A stretch of DNA of 64,000 nucleotides, taken from NCBI RefSeq assembly GCF_011386835.1, contig NC_088800.1, forward strand, positions 83,578,981 to 83,642,980, in the 5' to 3' direction. This DNA is from Chrysemys picta bellii (Eukaryota > Chordata > Testudines > Emydidae). Position numbers and translations under genes: made by a program. The notes beneath the pieces are model-generated. The model had not been told where the DNA came from. It searched no databases and worked only from the letters and a program-made list of their open reading frames with translations. Positions within the stretch are counted from its first letter, which is position 1, and the number at the start of each line of letters is the position of its first letter. Positions 25,870 to 35,290 of this stretch are shown piece after piece.

Positions 25870-26230
25870 TCCCAGCTTAAATCCATCCCTGTTCCAGAAA
25901 GCGCTTATGCACGTGCTGAGTAATAATGCATTGCTGAGTCGGTGCCTTGGACAGGAGGGCCGTGTAGCAAAAGTCCTATAGGAATGTTAATCCCAAGAGT
26001 CAGAAGAATGGAATGTGTGGCATTTTGTGCCCCTTTTGTTCATGTGAAGGTTTTTATAAGGAGCCTGTCACATGGGACCAGATATTCACGGCACCAACTC
26101 CCATTGATTTCAATGAGACTTAAGTGACTAAGTACCGTTAAGGATCTGCGCCTTGGTATCTAAGGGCCTGATCCAAGTCTCACTGAAGTCAATGGCAAGA
26201 TTCCCATTAATTAGGCTGCAAAGCAGACCC
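25870..26230. repeat. SINE-like fragments with ATTGATTTCAATGAG words
   Basis: This region has 'gcttatgcacgtgctgag', 'ctcccattgatttcaatg' and 'ctcactgaagtcaatggc'. These words belong to a dispersed family also seen at 40295-40435, 42238-42305 and 43105-43245. Individual element boundaries cannot be fixed by eye. Confidence 0.4.
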
Positions 26231-26470
26231 TGCACCTCTTCCGCCAGTTTCACTCCTTTCTGTTGCCATTCTCCACATGGATTATACTGTAACTGTGGTT
26301 GAAGGTCAGATCGGTGCAACTTGGAAGGCATGGTTATGATGTACACAGTTCTGTAGGTGTCTGTGGTGCTTTACAGCCATGCAAGAAGAGACGACCTGTG
26401 GCCCCAATGAGGTGACTGTCAAAGGGCCAGATCCTGCGTTCACCCAGTTAGTGGCAGAGGAGTCCAAGTA

Positions 26471-26590
26471 GGGTGACCAGATGTCCCAATTTTATAGGGA
26501 CAGTCCTGATATTTGGGGCTTTTTCTTATATAGTCGCCAATTACCCCCCACCCCCAGTCCCAATTTTTCACACTTGCTCTCTGGTCACCC
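26471..26590. mobile_element. 120-bp palindromic MITE (GGGTGACCAGA), TA TSD
   Basis: The left end GGGTGACCAGATGTCCCAAT starts at 26471 and the right end TCTGGTCACCC finishes at 26590. Both sides have the dinucleotide TA, consistent with a Tc1/mariner-type target duplication. An inverted-orientation sister copy lies at 57458-57585. Confidence 0.8.
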
Positions 26591-27129
26591 TAAGTCCGAG
26601 AAGCAGGGATATGCAGAATCAGGCCTATATTTAGACAGCATCCAGACAAATGGTGACCTGGGGAGCACCAACATTCGCAATAAAACTTTGCAGTCATTGG
26701 TGTTCGTATCTGATTTGTTTTTTCCCTTACAGGCTAGAAGCCTCAGGCCATCTGAAGGACAAAACAAATTCCCTGAGCAACTTATGTATTGCTTTGCCTG
26801 ATCACAGAGGCAGCCCTGCTGCGATGCAGGGGGCTGAGTTAGATAACCCACCCGAATCAAGCGATTCTCCAAAAATATTCCCAGACTAAACAATTATTCA
26901 GACTGCATGAGAAGTTTAAATAACCATCCCGCTCCTGCAGAGATAGGAGGAAAGCTACGTGCATTTGCTTTGAGTCTTCTCCTTTGACTGTCCACATTAA
27001 ATTAAAAATCATCAGAAGCACAAAAACCCTTTAGAGGCTGCCTTAGCTTATTTGTCTGATTCTCTGTAGACTGAAATACTTCATTTTATCCAGTACAACA
27101 CCAGTCTCGTTTGCCGTGTCCTTCATGCA

Positions 27130-27460
27130 GGCCATATTCCAAAGCACTTTGCAACATAAAATAATGCAATTCTGAAGTTGAAATAATAAGTGGTAGCCAA
27201 AGGAAAGAGAAGTGTACAGAGGCACTAGCCAGGGAAAAGATGAGAATCAAAGAGAAGAGTTTTGTCAGTGGCAGGGAGATTCAGAAAAGCAAATTCCAGT
27301 GGTAAGAGCTGTGGAGGAGTGGTCTCTCTTCCACCAGTGGTGAGGAAGGACAAGGAAAAGGCTGGTGTTAGGAACCATGATGGGGAATAGAGAGGGTTTA
27401 AAATCAGCTGGAGGGAGTCCATGGAGAGTCTTAAAAACAAGGAGGGCAATTTTGAACAAT
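27130..27460. repeat. Possible decayed dispersed repeat
   Basis: The words 'agaagagttttgtcagtgg' and 'gagggtttaaaatcag' resemble a segment at 17055-17075 ('aggagggttttaaaaga'), which I recall as following the GTGCTAGGCGCTGTACA family in reptiles. The match is weak. Minus-strand frames of 60-74 codons here show no known domain. Confidence 0.25.
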
Positions 27461-27814
27461 GTCTAAATGCCAGCTGTGGTTTTTTCCTACACTAAAACTG
27501 TTATTACTCGAACATTTTAGACATTTTTCTTTTCAGCCCCTTCTCAGACTATTTAGAGAAAGGCAGATCTTTGTAGAGAGATTTCATGGCCTACTGGCGA
27601 GGATTTGTTTGATTATGTGTAAGAATTCATCCACTTTAGCTTGAAAGGGAGCTGACACCAACTGTTAGCAGCCCTCTGAAATTGCCTGTCAGGTGACCTG
27701 AAAGGATTGTAGGGAAAAAAAACCTATCTTCTTAGAAGCAGGGTCTGAACTGATCATGAGCAACTTCAGACAGTGAAGTCACTTCCTTTCTGGTTCTGTT
27801 TGTGTTCTAACCAG

Positions 27815-27968
27815 GCTGCTGTGTCCGCAAAGTGGTGAACGTCTCATTTGGACTCCTGATCACCTATCTCAGTATACCTGTCGTGCTCAACCTGCTTAAT
27901 TCCAGACAAGTCATGAACACCTCATTCAACCCGCTCAGGATAGTGAACACGTACGGCGCTTTTGGAAG
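27815..27968 (+). CDS. LMF1: LMF1 coding exon (probably exon 8)
   Basis: The exon begins by completing the split Gly codon and reads CCVRKVVNVSFGLL, then ITYLSIPVVLNLLNSRQVMN and TSFNPLRIVNTYGAFG. The hydrophobic run from about VSFGLL to VVLNLL is a predicted membrane segment. The block RIVNTYGAFG is highly conserved in LMF1 and its paralogue LMF2. The acceptor follows a pyrimidine-rich tract and ends AACCAG. The donor is GTACTA at 27969. The length is 154 nt; with the incoming nucleotide it leaves two nucleotides (AG) of a Ser codon completed at 33517. Two N-glycosylation sequons are visible, NVS and NTS. NTS is created by the Ser in MNTSF and I believe it is not shared with the human protein. 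Whether either is luminal depends on topology not determined here. Confidence 0.96.
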
Positions 27969-28320
27969 GTACTAATCATTTGAATAGACCCACAGAACAC
28001 CTGCTCTGTTCTATTCTCCTATCAACATCATGAAATATAGTCAATTAGCCAGCCTTTGTGTCTTATACATTTCTTTTAATCCTTCTGGTAGCTGATCGGT
28101 TCAGAGTAGCCGTTCATTGGGGATGTGGGGGGGAAGGGTGTGCTTGAAAGGGATCACAGAATCCTCTCCTACGGTATAATTTATTTGACTATAGTTTTGC
28201 TTTAAATTTATAACTGTTCTTAAGGGGCACAATATATTAGATATAAAAACATTATGATAATATGCATAGAAGGTAGAGAATCATATGGGTCATATTTAGA
28301 GTGATTTATTTTCTCTCTAT

Positions 28321-28335
28321 TGTGTGTGTGTGTGT

Positions 28336-28380
<45 letters not shown>

Positions 28381-28403
28381 CCTTCCTTCCTTCCTCCCTC
28401 CCT
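28321..28403. repeat. (TG)n plus (TTCC)n microsatellite
   Basis: About 59 bp of nearly pure TG with a single TA interruption is followed by CCTTCCTTCCTTCCTCCCTCCC. A long open frame crossing it gives a Cys-Val repeat that is plainly not a protein. Confidence 0.97.
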
Positions 28404-28476
28404 TTAGTTGGAAAAATCTCCTCCATGAACCTGCCTTGCCTTTCTGCTCTGGCAGGAGGAAAGTCATAAGGATGCC

Positions 28477-29171
28477 TGTAGCGGGGGTGACGAATCACTG
28501 GCACAGCGCCTCCTGCTGGTTGTCTCGGGAATTAGCTCTCCAGCTCCGGAGCGCCCTCTGCTGGCCAATGTCCCACTTGTCGCTGGTCCCCATGTCCCTC
28601 CCAGACCCCGGTGCCCCTTCCCTCAGGGTTCTGCCCTCTACAGTACCCCCACAGTCTCTGGGTCTCCCCTCCCAGGGGAACCCCCCCAACCCTCTATCCC
28701 CACCTTGCCTCAGTGGTTACTGCCAGTCATCATCTAGCCCCCGCTCACTGGGGCGGACTGCAGTCTGTAATCCACTCATCACTGGCAAGGGGGGTTTGGA
28801 CCTGCTGCCTTGGCCTAGCCCTGGGTTGCACCTCTGCAACCCCAGCACCTCTGTAGGCCTTCAGCAAGGCCTCCCGCCTGGGGAGTTGCCAGGCTGGAGC
28901 TCCCCAGCTCCTTTGCCTTTCCCCAGCCCTGCTCTATCTCAGGGACCCTGCTCAGCTCCCAGGCAGCCAGGTCCTTCTCTCTCCACTGCTAGAGAGAGAC
29001 TCCTACAGCCTCTGGCCCTCACCCCTCTTATAGGGCCAGCTGTGGCCTGATTGGGGCGTGGCCCCAGCTGTGGCTGCTTCCCCCAATCAGCCGAGCTTTT
29101 CCCCACCACAGCCCTCTCCCGGGCCTGTTTTAAGTCCTTCAGGGCAGGAGCGGGGTGACGACCCTGCTACA
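28477..29171. mobile_element. Probable solo LTR of an LTR retroelement
   Basis: The segment starts TGTAGCGGGGGTGACG (28477) and ends GACGACCCTGCTACA (29171). It therefore has TG...CA ends and short inverted termini (TGTAGC.GGGT / ACCC.GCTACA). The five bases on either side are ATGCC and GTGCC, a target duplication with one difference. A TATA-like CTTATAGGG lies near 29028-29036. No internal coding region is attached, so it reads as a solo LTR of 695 bp. The superfamily (Gypsy or endogenous retrovirus) is not determined. Confidence 0.7.
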
Positions 29172-29409
29172 GTGCCCCTGAAAAAGAGCCTTCTGCGTGA
29201 TAGCATACAGAGTTCTGCATTAGGTGGTTGGGCCACCGTATTGTAGTCATACTAGCTATCTCTGCAAGTGTCCACATAGGCTAAATACTTATCACTGCTT
29301 TCAACTGCATAGGACTTGTTCCTCTATCTAACAGTTGGAAACTAGCTGGTTTTGCGGTAACACCAGAGGGGTAGGGAAGGAGAAGACCCTCAACATAGCA
29401 TGTGCAATC

Positions 29410-29545
29410 TGTTGTTGTTGCTTTGGTATTACGACAGCGTGCAGGGGCCGATTGATGATGAGGCCCCATTGTGCTAGGCTAGAGTAAGAGACATTCCTTG
29501 CTTTGAAGACCCTGTAATCTGAATAGACAAGACAGAGAAAGGGGA
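29410..29545 (+). repeat. SINE-like interspersed repeat (GTGCTAGGC family)
   Basis: The segment reads 'ggtattacgacagcg', 'ggccccattgtgctaggct', 'gtaagagacattcctt' and 'gaccctgtaatctgaa'. It is a relative of 11695-11885. Confidence 0.5.
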
Positions 29546-30000
29546 GAGGAAAGGGATATAAAATAGAAGCGGAGTGATGGTTTACAAACAACATGTTAGT
29601 TCCCCAGTTTTTGTGCTTGCAGCCAGGTCGGGCTGATGCGGACGAGAGTGTGTTTAGGTGCCCGCAGCACACCCATTGTGGGATCTGCGTGCCTGCTAGT
29701 TCCTCTTGATCAATTATTGAGCTGTTCGGAATTTAATCGGTATCTCTTGAGGATGTTGCGGGGAGGAAGTAGAACTGGAGGGCCGGGAGTTCGATCATCC
29801 TACCAGCTGGGTGCGCAATTCCTACTGAAGTCAATATGAGCTGTAGCCAGGCAGCTGATGGAAGGACTGGGCTCAAGCCTTTTAACCCAGTTGGAGGGTC
29901 TGAGGTAATCCTGATGAAACTGGCCAGTCTTTCATAGTTAGACCTCTGCTTCTGCTAGCCGCAGGCCCACACTGTGCTGACCATGAGATGTTCTCTAGAG

Positions 30001-30473
30001 CAGGGTTTCTCAACCCATGGGTTGGGACCCAAAACTGGGTGGCTAGAATGTTTCAAAGGGTCGCATGGCAGCTCCTGCCCCATGGGACTGGCTGGGCTCA
30101 TCTCCCTGCTCCAGGCACTGCGACCTCTGGAGTCCCAGCACCACTCAGGTTGGGCCCAGCCGTCATGATAAGGGGAGTCTGGGTAGCCAAATTTGAGTGA
30201 GTGGCACTGCAACCCCATGAGCCAGGTCAGAGCTCCACTCACACAGGTTTGGTCCAGTCAGGGAGGCGGTAGGTTGCAACGCCCAGGGTGGAGAGCCAAG
30301 CCCAGCTAGCCCCACGGCATAGGAGCTGCTGAAGCCACCACAGTGGGGTGAGTGCCGGGCAGGATCCAACTGAAACCACCCCAGGGCCTCCGGCCCCAGA
30401 CTGTGTAGTGGATCGTGATAGGTCGTAAACATTTACAAATAGGTCCTGAGCCCAAAAAGGTTGAGAACCACTG
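30001..30473. mobile_element. hAT-type non-autonomous DNA transposon with 8-bp TSD
   Basis: The left end CAGGGTTTCTCAACC (30001-30015) and the complement of the right end GGTTGAGAACCACTG (30459-30473) agree at 13 of 15 positions. The flanks are a perfect 8-bp duplication, CTCTAGAG, at 29993-30000 and 30474-30481. The size is 473 bp with no transposase. Ends and duplication length are diagnostic of hAT. Confidence 0.93.
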
Positions 30474-31752
30474 CTCTAGAGGCCTGAGCCAAAGGATGGA
30501 AACGGCTCCCATTGATTTCAGTGGGTTGTGGATCGTACCCCAGAAAACAGCCAACTGTTTTCAAAGGGGCATTATACAGAGAGGGATCTGATTGGCTGCT
30601 GAAGATTCTGGCTTAGCAGGTACCTAGTGTAACTACCCAGGTGTGTTAGGTCCTTATTACAAAAATGTAACCTTTGTAAAAGCCATGTCACGCCGTGAGT
30701 GGTAGAACTACGCAGCAAGCCCATAGTCACACTGGGCTTTGAAATAATCTTTTACCCACCTTTCAAACAAGCAGACATTTCTATTCAGCCTCTGCAGAAA
30801 GGGAAGCTTTAAACAAACACGATAAAAAACAAACCTCCGCATTTTAAAACATAGATGTGTTTTGCGTGACATGTGAAAGCCCTGTTTTGGAGGAGGATTG
30901 GTGGGGGCAGGGTAGGAGTGGTGAGAACAAAGTTGTATTAATCCTTGCACCTCTTAGAGTGGTGGAGTCTTGGAATTATGGGAGTTTGTTGTATTTGGGT
31001 TGTTGTTTTTCTTTTTCCTCTTCAGTCTAAGGTTTTTGTTTCAACAGTTACCAGAACCGAAAGAGCATGTGATGAAATGCTGCTGTAATATGTTTGCAAT
31101 TCCAGCCTATGTAAACCAATAAAAAGAGGATTGCAGCTCATAATGAATATACGATTATGTGAAACTTGACATATTTTGAATCACACAGTAGGAACCTACT
31201 TTTATTAGTAATTTGGTGTCCCTGATTTACAGTGTGTTTGTAACCATTGGGCAGCTAGCCACGGCTCATAACTCAGCCGAAGGTATCGTATGGGACTTGG
31301 CTGAAGAGTCCAGAAATCTATTAAAGGCAGGTAACAATTATAAGTTGAGATGAATGGCAGTCCATTCGTTGCAAGTGTCCATCACTGGAAATAAGCAAAG
31401 CGGGAGGGAATGGCTGGTCTGAGCTTTCAGTTTCTTGGGTTGGTGGTGGAAAGACCAAGAGAGGACGGAATTAGGGGAGGAGTTTTGGACCAGTTTGATA
31501 GCTAGAATGATGCTGTTATGCAGACACCGTGGCAAACAGAACGCTCCATTGTAGAGCAGCGTCACTGACAGATCTTTGGAAAAAAGCCCCTGCGGAATGG
31601 ATTTTGACATGGGCGCCTCGCTATAGATCTCCTTTTGTGGCGTGGTGCTTGCACTCTGCATTGTCCGATTGCCTTGCTGTTTGGAGGCTGGCAAATCATA
31701 AGACTTAGGTCTGTGTGTGACCTGCCGTAAGGCTGGGGTGGTTTTTATATGT

Positions 31753-32286
31753 CTAATTAGGTACAGCCAGCTTGTTTTCCTTTTCTGTTTCTCTTGGCTT
31801 CAGTTGTGATGGCTCACACGCCGCCCTGCCCTGCTCGGCTGCTGAGCAATGGCTCCGTGAGACTTCTCCTCCAGCTGGGATGGCGAAACGCTTGGGCACT
31901 TTCAGACAGTTGTTAATGGTGCCCCAGGAGTAATCTGCTAGGGGGTGCTCCATATGGGGTGGGTTGTATATGCCAGCTGGCTGCCACATTCTAGAGCAGA
32001 CATAACCAATTAACCTGGACGCGCTGTACGTGTATCCTGCCCATTGCCGCAGCCGAGGCTCAGCCTGGAACTCTAATGCTCCATGACCGGCAGCTCTACT
32101 AAGTGAACCTGAAGGAAGCCAGCCCGGTACGGGCTGTGCTGAGCTCGTCCCAGCTGGAAGCGTCTCTGCTGATCCTGCAGATGGAGTCACATGAAATTGC
32201 ATGTGCAAATACCAGAGTCGGGGGGTGCCATCAGGGCAGCCACACGCGCAGATGACACGCATGCATTTTTGCACATGGGTCGTCAC
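31753..32286 (-). other. Unexplained 177-codon open frame, minus strand
   Basis: The frame runs from an ATG at 32286 to a stop at 31753 and overlaps no repeat I can name. The translation (starting MTTHVQKCMRVICACGCPDG) shows no domain, signal peptide or membrane segment I recognise. It lies inside an LMF1 intron on the opposite strand. A 530-bp open frame can arise by chance in a window of this size, especially within an old repeat. It is recorded as a position to test and not as a gene. Confidence 0.12.
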
Positions 32287-32447
32287 GAAAATCTGAGTTA
32301 GTGTGGATCACTTTTGTGATTGCCCGAATCTCCACTGTCCCACACGAGTCGTGCAGTCACACAGCTAAGCCTTGCACGCCAGAGGGTATGCTGCCATTAG
32401 ACTGTCAGAATGGCTGAGATAAAGGGATGTGCTGGAAACCAAGTAGG

Positions 32448-32605
32448 GGGAGAGGCTGATCTCGTGGTTAGGACGCCAGTCTAGGACTTGAGAGACCTGG
32501 ATTGAATTCCCTGCTCTGCCTTGTGTGACCTTGGGCAAGTCTCTTAGTCTCTGTGTGCCTCGATTCCCCAGCCATAGAATGGGGATAGTAGCACTGCCCT
32601 ACGTC
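32448..32605 (+). repeat. MIR-like SINE
   Basis: The copy reads 'tctcgtggttaggacgcc', 'agtctaggacttgagagac', 'ttgtgtgaccttgggcaag', 'ctgtgtgcctcgattcccc' and 'agaatggggatagtagcac'. It is the sense-orientation 5' and central part of the MIR-like family. Confidence 0.75.
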
Positions 32606-33043
32606 ACCCAATCGCCCACAGGCCACCGCCTGGGTTTCTTCACCCGGGGAGCTGTCCCTCCGGGTCTGGGTTCCCACAGCTACTGTCTCCACCACCGTCT
32701 GGGTCCCGGCTTCCTGCAGGGCCCTCTCCGTCTGGGTCTCTCTCTCTCAGTAACTGGCTCGGTGACAGGCTGGGTTCCAGCCTTTTGTGGGGTCAGTCCC
32801 AGTCACCGCCTCTGCCACGTTTGGTCCCACCGGACCTACCGGCACCTCTTCCTGCCACCCCTCAGTCCCTCTGAGGGGGCAGTGCCTCTTTAGATGGCCC
32901 AGTTTCCGGCAACCCCAGCAGGCTTCCCTGCTCTAACTGCTTCCCACCTCTGGGCTGCCCGGGACTTCCTGTGGTCCAACTGGGGTCCCGTCCCCTTGCC
33001 AGGACTGACGTGGACCTCTTGCGTTGGGCCTGGGCATATCCTC
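32606..33043 (-). pseudogene. Decayed gag-like remnant with a CCHC zinc knuckle, antisense
   Basis: On the minus strand near 32885-32926 one frame shows a complete CX2CX4HX4C pattern, with Cys, Cys, His and Cys at the expected spacing. This is the nucleic-acid-binding zinc knuckle of retroelement gag proteins. An in-frame stop lies a few codons upstream of the knuckle, and other reading frames open on either side, so the sequence is broken by a stop and probably by frameshifts. No protease, polymerase or LTR pair was recognised next to it. The source could be a Gypsy-like element or an old endogenous retrovirus. Its far end abuts the hAT end at 33044. Confidence 0.5.
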
Positions 33044-33262
33044 CAGTGGTTCTCAAACTTTTGTACTGGTGACCCCTTTCACACAGCAAGTCTCTGAGTA
33101 CGACCCCCCCCCCCATACTTTAAAAACACTTTTTTTATATTTAACACCATTATAAATGCTGGAGGTGAAGCGAGGTTTGGGGTGGAGGCTGACAGCTTGT
33201 GACCCCCCCCCCACGTAATAACCTCATGAGGGGTCCTGACTCCCCATTTGAGACCTCCTGGG
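33044..33262. mobile_element. hAT-like element, 5' end clear, 3' end decayed
   Basis: The left end CAGTGGTTCTCAAACTT starts at 33044 and is a standard hAT terminus. The interior contains two poly-C runs and 'gtaataacctcatgagggg'. The expected right end would read GAGAACCACTG; only 'tttgagacctcctggg' is present near 33247-33262. No target duplication was found. Confidence 0.6.
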
Positions 33263-33516
33263 ATAAACACATTAAAGATGGTGAGGTCCTTAGGTGCGGT
33301 GGTAAGGGGGGATCCATAGAAGTACCTTCCATCGATTGGTTCTCAGCCGCTTGTCAGAATCAAAATGTTAAGCTGCTACCACATTTCACCTTAGCCGAAA
33401 AGCTAAAGGCAGGATAAAAGAAATTTTAGGCTAACGGGGCAGTTCCTTGCTGACTGTCAGTATTTAGGATTTGGCACAGCCTGAGAAAATAACAACGCAA
33501 TGATTATTTCCCACAG

Positions 33517-33700
33517 CATTACTAAGGAACGAACTGAGATCATCTTCCAAGGTACCTCCAGCCTGGACCCCAATGATCCCATGGCGGTTTGGGAGGAGTA
33601 TGAATTTAAATGTAAGCCTGGGGATTTGAAGAGGAGGCCGTGCCTTATAACACCATACCACTATCGTCTGGATTGGCTCATGTGGTTTGCTGCATTCCAG
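33517..33700 (+). CDS. LMF1: LMF1 coding exon (probably exon 9), DUF1222 region
   Basis: The exon completes a split Ser codon, then reads ITKERTEIIFQGTSS, LDPNDPMAVWEEYEFKCKPG, DLKRRPCLITPYHYRLDWLM and WFAAFQ. The block from WEEYEFKCKPGD to WFAAFQ is the hallmark of the LMF1/LMF2 C-terminal conserved region (DUF1222), which acts in lipase folding in the ER lumen. The acceptor ends TTTCCCACAG and the donor is GTATGT at 33701. The length is 184 nt and it leaves in phase 0. The Tyr codon of WEEYEF (33599-33601) and the first Trp codon of DWLMW (33674-33676) are 25 residues apart. That equals the spacing of human Y439 and W464, both sites of published nonsense alleles in LMF1 deficiency that I recall being assigned to exon 9. 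This is the basis for the exon numbering used here. Both residues are intact. Confidence 0.98.
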
Positions 33701-33935
33701 GTATGTACCTTATATGCCCTGAGGTTTGTGTGTTCTCTGGCCCAGAAAGAACAACGGAAGGCCAGAGAACAAGCAACATGAAACTGCTGTGCCCCTTGAG
33801 TAGACCACTACGTCAACAAATGTTTGTTTCAGGTGGTGTTGTAGTTGGTGGTGGTTAAACTATAGAAATAGGATCACACCTTGCTCTTATAAAGAGACCC
33901 TTTTCAGCTGAGGATCCTGTGCATATAAAGTAGTT

Positions 33936-34044
33936 ACCGTATATACTCGATCATAAGCCGGTTCGTTTATAAGCCGACCCCCCAAGATGGGTAAGTAAAA
34001 ATGGAAATTTTTTATAACCCATTCATAAGCCGACCCTATAATTC
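33936..34044. repeat. Repeat with ATAAGCCGACCC direct repeats
   Basis: The stretch starts ACCGTATATACTCGATCATA and carries the word ATAAGCCG three times: 33953-33960 (followed by GTTC), 33969-33980 and 34025-34036 (both followed by ACCC). It ends where a hAT-like terminus begins. The opening motif resembles DNA-transposon ends known from vertebrates, but I cannot name the family and no matching right end was seen. Confidence 0.45.
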
Positions 34045-34430
34045 AGGGGTCAGCAAACTTTGGCTCCCATCCCATCAGGATAAGCCGCTGGTGGGCCAAG
34101 ATGGTTTATTTACTTTGAGCGTCTGCAGACCCGGAAGTAAACCTAAGTAAACAAAGTGTCCTGGCACGCCAGCTGCTTACCCTGATGGGCCGGGACAGCA
34201 ACTGGTGGGGAAATTTTTGGGGGGGGAGAAGCTGGGAGTCAGGGGAGTAACCCCTGTGACCACTCCCGACATGACCCCGCCCCTAGCCCAGGACCCCCAC
34301 ACTCTCCCCATCCAATCCCTTCCCATCTTATCAGGGGAGGATGTCTCTGACCTGGCTGGAGCGGCTCCAGCAGGCTGGGCAGCGCGGCCACAGCCTGCTC
34401 CGGCGGGCCAGACCGGGCGGCGCGGCCACA
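34045..34430. mobile_element. hAT-like element, left end
   Basis: CAGGGGTCAGCAAACTTTGG at 34045 is a hAT-like terminus. It is followed by 'ggataagccgctggtggg' and GC-rich sequence with repeated 'gcgcggccacagc' words (34382 and 34421). The first 30 or so bases resemble the element at 38877. No right terminus was found. Confidence 0.5.
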
Positions 34431-35079
34431 GCATGTTTTACAGATAGTATGCTTACAGAGGTCACTTTTCCCATCACTGAAATGCACCCACCTCTGGGGT
34501 GGAACACTACAGCTCACAGGAACACTTCACAGCACTTTAGGACAGTGAAGAAGGATGCTTTATGCAGTTGGAAGTGCAGGGGGAATTTAGGTAGGTAGAA
34601 TGTGATTGCTCAGTTTGGAGCTTTGTCAGAACAAATGGGCTCTGCTCTTAGGAAAAACATGATAGGGTCTTTAATTTCCAGAATAGGTGAGCACTTCAGT
34701 GATTACAAAGAATATACAGTATTTACTGTGGATTTATTGCACATTCACAGGGGAGAAAAAAATATGTGAAGCCCTAGTTTGAATTTCTATTTAAAAATAG
34801 CTTTCCAGCTTGTTTCTCGCAAATTAGAATAAATTAGCAACACATACTGCTAAAGTCACTCAATAGTTGTTTTTGTGACCAGGAGGAGAGGTACCTCCAA
34901 CCAAAATATTGTGCGTCCATCCCTCAAGGAATGTATGTACGTGTCAATAAAGGATCACTTTTTAAAATTAAATGGAAAAAATGAATGCGGTTGAATAGGG
35001 GTTTAAGCTCAGTGGTGAATATGGCTCAGTTTTAGGTTAAAAAAAAAATTTCTCAGAAATAATAATTGTAAAAACACTT

Positions 35080-35290
35080 TGAACTTATGTAGGTAGTGAT
35101 TTTCACCCAAAGATTTCCCAGTGCGTTACAAACGTTGGCAAGTATAATTACTTTTACTATAAAAAATGGGGAAACTGAGGCACAGAAAGGTTACCTGATT
35201 TGCCCAAGAGCACACAATGAGTCAGTGGAAGTCAGGTCTAGAACCAAGTTTTACCATTCCGAGTTACCTGCTCTAACTGCTAAACTCTAG
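35080..35290 (-). repeat. MIR-like SINE, antisense
   Basis: The plus strand reads 'aaaatggggaaactgaggc', 'acagaaaggttacctgatt', 'tgcccaagagcacacaatg' and 'tgctctaactgctaaactc', the reverse complement of the MIR-type core. Confidence 0.75.

Larger units (their letters stand above)
24139..27814 (+). other. LMF1: LMF1 intron 7
   Basis: This 3676-bp intron has GT at 24139 and AG at 27813-27814. It holds a MIR-like SINE (24185-24345), short SINE-like pieces with 'gacttcagtggga' words (24590-24740 and 25870-26230) and a palindromic MITE (26471-26590). A possible dispersed repeat lies at 27130-27460. I see nothing recognisable in 24740-25870 or 26600-27130. Confidence 0.92.
27969..33516 (+). other. 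LMF1: LMF1 intron 8
   Basis: This 5548-bp intron has GT at 27969 and AG at 33515-33516. It contains a (TG)n-(TTCC)n microsatellite (28321-28403), a probable solo LTR (28477-29171), a SINE-like piece (29410-29545), a hAT element (30001-30473), a MIR-like SINE (32448-32605), a decayed gag-like remnant (32606-33043) and a hAT 5' end (33044-33262). I recognise nothing in 27970-28320, 29560-29990, 30480-31750, or in 31753-32286 apart from one long minus-strand open frame. Confidence 0.92.

Noticed and set aside
28301..29050. Plus-strand open frame of 249 codons, the longest in the window
   Set aside because: It starts in AT-rich DNA, runs through the (TG)n-(TTCC)n microsatellite as a Cys-Val repeat and then through the GC-rich probable LTR. 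No domain or conservation is visible.
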